Positions 23,301 to 35,300 of a stretch of 64,000 nt of DNA are shown here, one piece after another (within the stretch, counting starts at the first letter, position 1; the number at the start of each line of letters is the position of its first letter). The DNA is from Aplectana chamaeleonis (lineage: Eukaryota > Nematoda > Chromadorea > Rhabditida > Cosmocercidae). The notes beneath the pieces are model-generated. The model saw nothing but the letters and a program-made list of their open reading frames with translations, did no database searches and was not told where the DNA came from. The position numbers and the translations under genes are program-made. Where the stretch lies: the NCBI GenBank assembly GCA_029168955.1, contig JAPDOI010000121.1:992001-1056000 (forward strand), read 5' to 3'.

Positions 23301-26300
23301 AAGTTCCGCCTACCGAAGTACCTGGACTCCTTCCTTATGTCAAACCAATAGAACCTCACACCATCAGGACCATCCAAGTTGAACTTCTGTTGGTCTGAGA
23401 AGACCACCTGAACACCAGAAATCAACTTCTCGTTAACATAAACTGAGCTGACCTTTACTCTATCTACGGCCTCACCTTATCCCAAACGGTCGCCATGTTC
23501 TCTCGCGCGAATTGAAGACGAGCGGTCCTGTGAGAACTGGTGAGGTGTGGAGCCTCCTGCATTCTCTCTCTCACAATGTTTCCGTCGCGTTTAATAGCCC
23601 TCCAGACGGTAGACTTCGATACAGGCAATCTCAATTCCGCACGGACTTGATTTACACTAGCCGTGTTGTTGGACAATCGCTTGCAAATCTGGCGTTCGTC
23701 CCTTCGGGAGAGGTTCCGCACACGTCCCCAAGATGAATTGTGTTCGTAGGCGTCTTTATCTTTCAAATAAGTGTGAACGACGCCAGGGCTTCTTCCAATT
23801 TGGGCGGCGATATGACGTGGCCCCAAGCCGGCATCTTTGAGGGCTCTGATCTGCGCTTTATCCACAGTAGAGAGTCGACAGCCGCGCGCCATATTGAGAC
23901 AAGAAATACCCCGTCATTCTCGACCCACCTATATTGGTAGGTTGAAACGGGGAATTGTTTTAAACATTGTTAGTAGGAAGTGTTCATAAACAATGAAACG
24001 GTCGAAAATTGAAAAAATTGTTATTATTTGTTATAAAAAACGTTCTCAAAGAGGTAAAATTCTGATGACATGTATATAAATATATAAGTTTTTTGACACC
24101 CTGAATACGCTTATGTTAGTGAAAAATGCCCAGCTTCAAGCTGGAGTATATTATAGTTGAAAAGTAGGTTGTTCATAAACAATGAAACGCACTGTAGATC
24201 TATTAGATGAGGATCCAGATCAGAATCGATCCCAGTAGAACGAAGAAAGCGACATACTCGCCCTTATTTTTGAGAAGTGCGTAGAATACAGAGCCAACAG
24301 AGCACGGCAAGGTACAGAGATGCCCCGCTCCCACGGCGACAGCAAAGGGACGGTGAAGACTGTCTCCGACACAGCTCGCTTTGATTATGACAATGTGTCC
24401 TGCCTTAAAAAAGCTACCTACAGATGTTTTGAACGTGCAGAAATGGGTTGAGATTGCTTCGCCAGACGATAAGATGACACCACTACAACCGTACAGTGCA
24501 CAACAAAACCTTGCGTGTTTCCTAGGCCATGAGAAGGAAGGCTTGAAACGAGTCACCGACGCTGCAATAACATCTACTGCCATAGCCTACACTACATCTA
24601 AAAAGAATTTAATTTGCCAAAGAAATTCCACTCGTAATTGCACGATGAAGACAGGAACAGTTGCTTGTAGAGCTCATTACGAAGCGAGAAGAGCCTACAG
24701 GTGTGATTAAGCAGTTCGCTGTTAACATGAAACACGATCTGTTGACGTAGTCATCGACTAAAACCTCCCGATCTCACCTCTAACAGATGGTCACACAGGA
24801 AACTGAATAAAATAGAGAGTCTTTTTATTGAGATATGCAGCTCCTATCAATCGTTCATTAACTATTGTAGAAGCTCAGAATAAGTTCGCACGTGGCAGCT
24901 TGCATGTCTCTCGGGAACGCTTCACTTCATCAGATTCCTAGACACAACAACCTGGCCTCTGAGCCCGAGCCCAAGTATGAGTCTTTGAACATTCTTTATA
25001 GAACGTCATATTTCTCTTTCTTGAAACAGTTGTGGTGGGGCTTCCGTTATGACAGGTAGGATACAAGGTATCTACGGATTATTGAAAGAACATACGTAGC
25101 CAGCAACGAAATTTCGGGACCTTCAAGGAAGGATCTGCTGTTGTCTGCGGAGCTCACAAATTAACCCTTGTAATCACGACGCAGGAAGATATGCAATGAA
25201 CCTCACCCAAACATTGCTATTGAGGAGTACTTCCTATCCGGCTCACCAACCAGGATTAATGAGAGATCTACCTAACGATCTGTAGCAGAGGAAATTAATT
25301 TCGGGTTCCTTCAAATGACGATGCTCCTCTGTGTCTGTTGAGCTGCAAGTTTTCCGTCATTAGTGCACAACATTCTCACCAGTTATCTGGTGCTGCTTGA
25401 AAGTCTCAGACGGCTGAAACAGAATTTATGTCACACCGCAGGGGCGAAAGCAAGAAAATGTCACATAAAGGGTAATTAATGACGCCAGTACATATATTAT
25501 TGTGGAACACGTTAACGAGAAACCGGGGGCCTGCGCCCCCCCCCTTACTCGGCGTCTAAGGCTGCGCCCCCCCCCTCTGTGATCGTCACACCGTACGCCT
25601 GAGCCTGGCAGTGATCGCGTCTCGTCCATTCGCTGTACTAAATTTTACAAAAGCTTTTACGTACATCGACATTTTTTGCCATCACTCGGAGGTAATAGTG
25701 GCAGATTTTAGCTATGTCTCGATAGGTTGTACGAATCTGTATGCCAAGTTATTCAAGAAAATCAACAACTGCGTAAACAGGTCCGTTTAAAGCACTTCAG
25801 TCTGCCTACGTGCAAATAGAAATGGATGAAACGCAAGCGCCTCCCCTTGACTAACAAGCGAGGGGCCTCCGGGGTAGGAGACGTACTGAAAAAAGTTCTT
25901 CTGAGAGTTGTGGGGAATGGATATATTAACATTACTGTATGCTGGGTTTTACCTATGGACAATCCGGTAAAGCAAGAAATTGGAAAAACAGGAAAAATTA
26001 GTAGCCGCATTCTCTTCAAGCGGCCACCGTGGCTGTGATTTTGGTTTGGTACTCTTTCGGAAGAGACGACCCACCTAAACGAGTTGGATTTTCGAGGTGT
26101 TTTGTATATTTGCATACTTTTTACCTGCTGATCCATGCTTCTACATGCTTAGAAGCAAAAACATGACAGCATGGTCCCGTGATTGCACGCGAAAACTTTT
26201 CTTAGCTAGAGTTGGTCATTTATTCCGAAAGAGTACCCTCGGTTTTTCAGAAGCGAAAATCGGCTGACAACTACACCTGACAAACATCTACCTCAATCTG

Positions 26301-29300
26301 TTTTATTTGGATCAATATTGGGAGAATTTTTTTCGAATTTTTTTGGCCATATACTCACTCACTCATTCACCCTCGAATTCCGGAGAAACGAAAAAAATTC
26401 TGCGCGATCGAGCCAACCTTAGTAATTTTCGATGAAAGGTTAGCAGATGTATTAGGCAACAGATTGTCGTCTTCTGAAAATGAAAAATGCGGCCGTGATG
26501 ATAATTTTTAAAAAAGGGTTCATCGCTTTGCTTCTTGAAATGGCGACGCTTTCTCTACGATGTTTCGCGAACGACTTTTATGTGTTCAGATAAAGTGCTT
26601 TCCTTTACTCGAGCAAAATAATACAAAGCTAGAAGATGCTTACATTACAAAATTTCTCAATGAACCCGAAAGGCTAGCATAAGAAGAATGAATGAGAAAC
26701 CTCGTGGATGAACAATCGAAAAAATGCAAAACTATTTTTGCAGGAATTGAGAGAATCAAACCCGCAACCCAGCATTCCTTCGTCGTTTAGTATTCCACAG
26801 CGTTATCCTCTCGACCATCCCTGCTCACTGGGAGTGGCAACTTCAATCAAGTGATACGAGGAATGGAATGTACAGTGAGCTCGGAAACGGCCTATGTCTC
26901 ACGAATGGTCCAGAATCAAACCGTCAAACCTTGTATAGAGCAATTTCATTGTAACTAAATGTGCGCCGAGCGTATGAACTCACTTCAGCTGCTCCGGTTA
27001 GGAAGTTGGAGGTAGTTTCGATTGGCTCTTCCCAATTTTTGCTCTACCGAATGATCCATGGGTAAAACCCAACATACAGTAATGTTACTCTATCCATCTC
27101 CCCACAACTCTCAGAAGAGCTTTTTTCAGGACGTCTCCTACCCCGAAGAGCAAGCCCTTGTGAAGGTCAGCAAAGAACACACCGTAATAAAAGCGAACCT
27201 CTTCAAAAAGAGATGAAATTCAGAAGAGTTCTGCAACAAAAATTGAGACTAGGGTCCAAGTCTAATAATGCAGTACTCGATTCACCCGAGCATTTCAATT
27301 TCGTTTTTTTTAAATTGGATTCAATCGAGGAATTCAACTATCGATTTTTTCGAATATTTCTTCGTTCCAGACTTCGGTTTTTTCAACATTCGATTCACTA
27401 AGAAACCTAAATTATCCTATTCATCAAATAATCGGCTCATTCGAAGAGTCGGAAAAAGAGATTTCTCGGATATTCAGCAAGTTTCAAAAATGCATCCACT
27501 GATCATCAGGAGTCGAATGCGCATGTCTTGTAGCTGACTGGATAAAGCTTAGGCTTTTGATAAATAGGATAATTTAGGTTTCTTAGTGAATCGAATGTTG
27601 AAAAAACCGAAGTCTGGAACGAAGAAATGTTCGAAAAAATCGATAGTTGAATTCCTCGATTAAATCGAATTTAAAAAAAAAGAAACGTTTCTAAACACAG
27701 GATTCAAAACTGGAACTGGCGCCACCTCCCCAACAAGACCCGTATGAGTTGGTTACCCAGTGTCTCAGTACAAAGCCATTTGAAGATTATAAGGTGAAAT
27801 TTTCAAGCTGCTTTGAAATTTCTTACTTTTAGATTTCCCACTCACTGAAAGCTGTGTTACAGAACTACAAAACTCAAACTACCCAATATGCAAACCAGGC
27901 GGTTGAACATCGTGAGTACATCCGACGAGCAAGACGCGCACTTCACAATATTCGCACTTTCGTTCAACACGACTACTGGATCATCGGCCTTCAACGGACA
28001 GGTGTGAGCTACATATGACAGTTGAGCAAGTGAAGGAAACACAGAAACAGTAGGTAACTGGACTGATACTCGCCCTCAATCGCGTCAAACGCTCAGGCAG
28101 TAACTCCGGCTGAGGGGACAGGCAATACCGGCTGACTAAACATTGTACCCTGGCATGCCCCGGTATTCACTGTCCCCTCAGCCGGTAAATGGCTGCCCCT
28201 CAGCCCGTATTCACTGCCCTCTCAGCCGGTAAATGGAGTTCCGCTCTGCCGGTATTCGTTGCTTACCACGTGAATGATATCGATCTGCAAGAGTAGATAA
28301 AGCCCCTAGTAGGCTCTCCCTATTCCCCAGCAAGTTCAAGGCTTGCGTTTCATTTCTGAAGCGCAAGCCTTACCTTGCTTCAAAAATCATGAACTGACCC
28401 GCTGTCACGTCCCCACGGTCACGAGGAACCGTAAGGGGTGAGGGGTCAATGATCCAAATCATATGGATGACCACCCGTTCGAATGCCAACACCCGAATCA
28501 GCTCGAAGCTCATTTCGCCCGCTCCGTACATGAGCCTGGTTTGCTTTAGCGTCTGACCCATCAGCCGGTGATATGCTCCGCCATTGATTAATGTCTGCCC
28601 GCTCACACCGTAGAGCCATGCCCCTCAGCCGGTAATGCTCTGTCTGCCCGATCAGCCGGTGACATGATCGGCCGTGGATTTATGTCCGCCCGCTGACCCG
28701 GTAAAGCCATGCCCCTCATCCGGTAAAACGCATGCCCGCCCGCTCAGCCGGTAAGACGCTCCGCCCCCAAAATGAGCCTGCCCGCTCAGCCGGCGACCCT
28801 ACTTCTCCGCCCGCTCAGCCGGTGTTATTATCTGAGCGTGTTGAATGGGAGGCGAGTTGAATATGGTGACCATGTTGCGATGCAAACATTGGGAAATTCA
28901 TCTTCTCCCAGGTGTATTCACTAGAAAATAACTTGAACAAAAAAAAGCTAGCAGCCGAACACGCTTCTCTCCTTCCCGTTCAGTTTAAAGGCAGTGTTCA
29001 CGATAATCTTCAATTTTGAGATTATTCGCAAAATCGATTAATTGACCCCTGGGTAGAACTAAAATGAAGGATAAACTGAGAAAAATGGACCAGAAGGGCT
29101 CGAAATCCTTTACTCTCACCCCGCACCTTCCTTTACTCTCACAGTAACTGCTCGTCGTGACGATGAAATATTTTGTGGACCCGTCCTTTGCCATTTTCTG
29201 CTTTATGTTGCTCCGTCCCTTCCTTCGGACCCTAACTAATACTGTGTTGCATAAAATATTTTCCATTTTCGACTGACCCCATTTTTCACCGGTCACAACC

Positions 29301-32300
29301 ACCGAGAACATGTTCATCCAATCGGACAACTAGTCCAGGCCACAGAAGAATGCCACTGAAATATGACGTTTCAATGTGTTTCTCGCCGTTTCTTCGTGAT
29401 TTTGGTAACACATGGAGATCAACGCTTTGTTTAATATGAAAAACTCGGAAATGAAAATCATCGTGAATACTGCCTTTAACGGAATAGCATCCGTTGTTGA
29501 AATTCCGAGTGTGAAGCTCAATAGACGTCAACACTGTTATGGGATCTGGCCACAGTGGATGGGTTCCTCTTCATAGTTCGCTCTATCGTATCGTTCGATC
29601 TAGCTGAATGATAATGCGCAACCAACCTTTAACCATTCGAGTTCCAACTTGTATGGTAGGCCCTTACTTCACAGTGCGCTCCCTCGGTTTTTATAGACCG
29701 AAAGTGGAGAGAGACTTGGAGCCTCCTTGGACAACGTGACCATAGAGAACCTACAGAAGCCTCATGATGCTGGAGGGCGATTTTGACTACCGACAGGATC
29801 CGTAGCAGGGAGTGTTCCTCTATTGTATTCGACTGGATCACGAATGCGGGACTTCAAAGATCTTAACTGCGTAGTCAGGCTTGACGTTAAGTGAGCCGGT
29901 TATACTTCAGAAAACAACGCCCAAGCGTTCCGTGGGTGACCTGCAAAGATCCTGACGTGGACATTGTGTCGGTCCACGTTTCGGCTGCGTAGCAGAGCGC
30001 AGGGAGAACTTTGGAGTCGAACAGGTGAGCGCGAAGCTTTGGGTCAGACAGTTGGTCGGTGGCTTCTTTGAGAGGCCCGGAAGCTGCCCATGCTGACCTC
30101 CTTCTCCTTCCGAATTCTTCTTCCAAGTCGTTATCCATGTTCATTGAACGTCCCAGGTACACGTAGTTGGTTTCCGTGATCTGCGAACCATCACTTTCAA
30201 TCTGAGTTCCTTTGCATAAGGCGCTCTTCGTGATCTGGGTATTCCTCCAATCCATCCAGAGTCCAATATTTTTCCCTGCTTTGTTCAACTCCGTTAACAT
30301 CGTCTCCGCATCCTTCATACTATCTGAAAAGATGACGATGTCATCGGCAAAACGATGGTTCGAGAAGAATTCTCCATCCACACAAATGCCCTTTTCGTCC
30401 CAGTCGAGCAACAGCAAAGCGGCGGTGAACAGCCTGGGCGATATAATACCACCTTGTCAAACCCCCTTTCCCAATGGGAATGGTGAGAGGGAGATGGAAG
30501 AGCTGTCTTGTCTTAGCACAGTTTCGATTACAGTAGGCCAGCGTTCTCACATAGGAAGGGTCCACTCCTTGATCGACTAGAGCTGACAGGACGGCATTCG
30601 TTTCGACGCTGTCAAAAGCTTTTCCGTAGTCGACGAAGGTTAGACATAGGTGCAATTGGTACTCCCAGCAGACTTGGATGACCAAAGCGGCGCCTTGGAT
30701 GTGGATTTCGTTTTGCCCTGACAAAATCCAGCCTGCTCTAGTGGTTGAGCTTCATACAAAGTCCGCGTTGGGCGCGAAAGGCCGATCTTTGTGAACAGCT
30801 TATAGAGTAGCGTGTATTATAGCGACTGAATAGTCGATAGCTGCGAAGATCTTCTCGGTCACCCGTCTCGTTAAAAATTACTGTGCGCGAAGTCCTCCAC
30901 TGATATGGAATTACTTCCTTTTGTAGATACTATAACTTACGTGCTGCAAGAAGCTCATGCAAGTTGTGGCCTCCAGCTCGAAGAAGATAAGCAGAAACTC
31001 TGTCTGGTCCTGGATCAGTGCTATTCTTCATACTTCTGATTGCAGCGCGAACCTCACAAGGGAAGTATTCAAAGCGTAGGTCGGATCTGCCAAAGTGACT
31101 AGTATCGTTAGTATATCTTGTGGCTGAATAGTAAAACTGTGCAGTATCCCGCCCCGAGCTGCAGGTTCCAAAAAAATACAAGCTTAAAAAGGTCGTTTTT
31201 TTTGTGATTTTTGTACCTTCCAAAAAGCCCGTTAGTCTTCATAAAATCCGTAAAACAAACCTCATAAATGTGTTAAGCGCCCAAAACTACCCCCTGAGCA
31301 AAGTTTGGATGAAGGCACATTTTCCATACTTTGTCCAGACTGACAGCGTTTTGGACTTGTACGGATTTTCGGTTGGGCGCTTATTTATACCGATTAGATG
31401 GTTCTGGAATCGTTTTAGAAAAATGTTCCAGATTTGACTCAAAATTCTCCCAGGGGGGGGGGTTTGGGGCGCTGATCACGAATCTGTGGTTTAATAGTAG
31501 ATTTTCCAATGTTTTCGGCTAATTTCGTTCGAAGCTTCCCAACCGGGGGAAATTCCGAGGGAGAAACACCACTTTCCAAATTTCCGGATTTCTACGATAG
31601 ATACAATATCAGAAAGAAAAAAAGGGTCAGAAAGCGAGCGAGGTCGGGTTTTCGCGTCTTTTTTGTATAACTCGCTTCAAACTCAACTTTGAGCGAAACT
31701 AGGAAAATATTCATGATCCTAGCCTTGAGGGCTACCCAATGGTTGAACATTCGTGGTGGTTTTGTTAGGAACTACAGAGGTTTCGCTATCATCCAGGTTC
31801 GTGATTACGGGTACCATGGTGGATGGGGCGCTACCGTCTCCGTCTGCGTTTCCGTGTCTACCGTATGTAAAGCTGGTTGATTGCGAAATTTCCATGGCTT
31901 TCAACGAAATCCTGAAAAGGCTATACCATTGGGTAGCCCTCAACGCCAGGAACATGAATATCACCCTAATTTCGCTAAAAAATGACTTTCAAGCGAGTTA
32001 TACCAAAAAGACGAAAAGAACGAGAAACCCCGACCTCGCTCGCTTTCTGACCAAATCCTACGAGCGGTAGTGTATGTCTCGAAATCATTCTCTGAGGGTT
32101 ATTTGGAGGGCTCAACACGAATCTGGAGTCCATTTATCAAGCTTTTGCAGATTACGGTAGATTACGGTGGGTATACGGTAGTTCGGTCAAAATCTCAGAT
32201 TTTACTCAAAATTTGTATACGGAGGTTATTCGAGGTGGAGAATACGAATTTAACGTCCGTTTGTCGATTTTCAAAATACTAAGGTGGGTTTTGTCCAATA

Positions 32301-35300
32301 AATGACATGCTACCTACCGTCACCGACAGTAAACCTCAAAATTTCGACAAATGGACTCCAGATTCGTGTTCACCACCCTAGATTACCCCTACATACAACT
32401 TCTGAGCTAAATCCGAGAAAATTTTTCGAAACTCCCAAAAAATGCCTGATGGGTACCCTTCCTTTTTTGCGAGGCTTCAAAATCGCTCATAACTTTTTTG
32501 AACCTGCAGCTCGGGGCGGGATACTGCGCATTTTTAATATTGGGTCAGAAGAGATACTAGCGATACTAGTCGTTTTGGCAGATCCGACTTAAGCTTTGTA
32601 TACTTCTCTTGTCAGAGAGAGGAACCCGTGGCGGTGTTTCTCCAGTGGAGATGTCCGGGTCTGATACGGAAGTTGTGGTACGGCAGAGGTTGGTATAAAG
32701 CCTTTCCGTGAACGATTCCATCCCATGGTGGTAAGAGGTAGTGACTCCTTCTTCGTTGACAAAAGCTGATAGTGGAATATTGCAATCACGGAGGTCCTGG
32801 CGACATTTCTTCAGGCCAGACCTTTTCTGTGCTGCCTCTAACATCCTTCGTTGCATGTACTTTTAAAGATCCTCCTGCAGCGAACGTCTGCAGCTGGCAT
32901 TGATTACGAGCCGCTCGGGATGAGTAGCAGTCAGATACAGCCTCAAGCGCATTCTTTCTTCCATAGGCTCCTTAGTAGCGTCAGAGATACGGTTGGAGTG
33001 GGTTGTCTGGAAGAGCGAGAATTTTTCAGTACAGGCTTGAGGGCCTTTGAGAAGCTGCTCGTAGTCCTTGGGAGGGTCCTCCTTGATCTGCCAGTCATAT
33101 AGCGACACGACTTCGTCGTACACCACCTGCTTTCGCCCACCTGCGCGATGGTATATAACAATCCTCCAATCTGTGACTGATGTACAGAGACTGCGACTGA
33201 ACAGAAACAACGGTGGTCATGAAACATGGGAATTTCGAAAATTACCTGACTAACCACGAGGACAATGTTGTTCTTTCCTTGAGATTACTCTGCTTGCCTG
33301 GAAACCACCGAAAATTTGCCGAAGGGCGGAATTTTGTTGAGGCCTTGACGAAAAGGTACCGCGAGACAAAAACTGCCGCGAAAATAACGCGAGTTCATCA
33401 GAAAACAACTGAAAAGCCTGCCGGGAACATACCACGAACATACCCAGGAAGAATCGCGCATTTATGTACTACATGTTCGGTAAATAGCTTCGGTTTCTAT
33501 GTAATCACCCGACTTTGGTCGGTAGTAAACCCTATTCTGTTCTTATGAAATCCTCGACTTTCACGAGAAGAAAGGAGGGATAACGCGAGTGCTTCGGAAG
33601 TCCGCCTTATGGTGCGCCTCATTGCGTCCTAACTGTCCTACGTTTTACGGCATACAATGATAAATTCCGACTTAATTCGTTTGTCGGAGAAATCCCGATA
33701 ACGGCTTCCTCTGACCGAGACACCGTACTCTCGGCTAGATCAAAGCAAGGCCGCGATTGTCCCGTGAACCTGCCGGGAATCTGCCGTTACGATGTCCGCC
33801 CGGCAGCAAGGAAATGAGTAGAATCAGGAAGAATTCTTTTTGAGCAGTTTTCTATTGACTGAGGGGGTAAAACTCGTTGATAAATATAAAGGTTCTGTTC
33901 AGAGCTAGACAATTTACGAGGAGAAATGGACTTCACAAAAGCAGAACTTAAAGCGGCGAAGGAGCCACAGCTTGTGGAGCTAAAGAGCAAGTTGTACAAC
34001 CAGGCAGTTACAGCGTTCGAGACGAAGCTATCGGAAGTACACCAGTTCAAAGTATTTCAATACTAGGTAAATCAAAAAACCTAGCAAATGTTGCAGGTAA
34101 CGAAAGCGATGGATGGAGTGGCAAAGACAAAGGAGTCTCATCTAGCCGATATCATTGAGTGGACTAACTGTACCCGGGTGCACCACGAAAAAATGGCCAA
34201 AATTCTGGAAGACAGCTGAGACCAAGACTTTTGGCAGCGGAACATTGTCATCGTTATTCATAATACGCACTACAAACATATTATGGCAAACATATTGTAC
34301 GTGAGATAACCGGAATAAATTATATGTTAAATAACTAAATGAAAAGTTTGTTCGAATGTGTACTGTCCTTGTTCAAATGGAAACCCGGACCGCAAGCGCA
34401 CACAACGGCTGTTACAGCATACGCTCAATACGCTCAACGATAGTTGTGTTGGCCCAGGAATCACTCGTATAAGAATTCCGTGATCTTGACACAATCCTCT
34501 TCGAGCTGCTGCAACAGCGGTTGTCTGCAACTACGGACCGTATCTTCGTTCCGATAAGGGCAGTACAGTCAGCACCGATCGCACTGCCACCTTTGGCTAC
34601 TGTGGTTTGCGCCCGCGTAAACTAAAAATGTTATAACATGTGTGCACCGAGTTTACGTCAACGCAAACTACAGTAGCGACCCGTTCAGGCTGTTAGGCCT
34701 ATCTCGCTCAGAGTCCGGGTGGAGCAAGCAGCGGAGCGGTCGGTCATTGCAGAAGGAGATTTCCGATGATAAGCCCGACAAGCCTAGCTTCGATCGGCTC
34801 AAAACGAGGGAGGCTATACATGGATTACGCCATCTGATGATTACAGAACACTTTCACAATGTCACTAATACACTTTTTTGGAACATAAACCTGCGTCTAC
34901 TCACCTAAAGGCAGAGGTCGCAATCAAATATGCTTGTCTTCTTTTTCTCTCTAAACCCTTTTCTGGGTCTCGAGTAGTAGGACCTATAAGAAAAAATCGC
35001 GATAAGACCACTGTTTTGAGCCAAATTTGACGCCTGAACTTTGTCGTCTTCTGATGTCGGACGAGCCCACTCCACTTCCTCGGCATCGATGACCTCTTAT
35101 ATCAAGAACATCAGCTGGCTTGAAATTGAATTTCAATCAATGAACCTTCGGATTTATGCACTCATCTAGTCAAAAACATTGACTGAAGTGTTTTCTTTCA
35201 TTGCTCAACTGTTTTTATTAGGTAAATTTGCATTTATTTCTTCCTCTGGATGTCGTTGATTTTTGACTGCTCGGCATGAGACTGCGATCTCGCTGTGCAC

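Larger units (their letters stand above)
29810..33230 (-). mobile_element. RTE-type non-LTR retrotransposon, decayed, split by a DNA transposon
   Basis: In minus order: the linker region (33210-32865, ERLVINASCRRSLQEDL), RT N-terminal part (32860-32615, with SAFVNEEGVTTS), the inserted element (32611-31057), RT (31054-30930, IRSMKNSTDPGPD), palm (30724-30420, TFVDYGKAFDSVE), the RT catalytic box FADD (about 30345) with YVYLGR, ALCYAAETW (29887-30417), and a trace to about 29810 (SRIRDPVEY). The order and motifs are those of nematode RTE elements. Several frameshifts kill it. The endonuclease end is missing. Confidence 0.82.

Noticed and set aside
23464..23892. Frameshift in the Tc3-like transposase
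   Set aside because: A 68-bp GT-AG intron restores the frame and the conserved WDK-VVFSD join, so no frameshift is needed.
28100..28830. CRISPR-like spaced repeats
   Set aside because: Spacing and repeat length vary widely, cores are on both strands, no cas genes are present, and the host is plainly a eukaryote.
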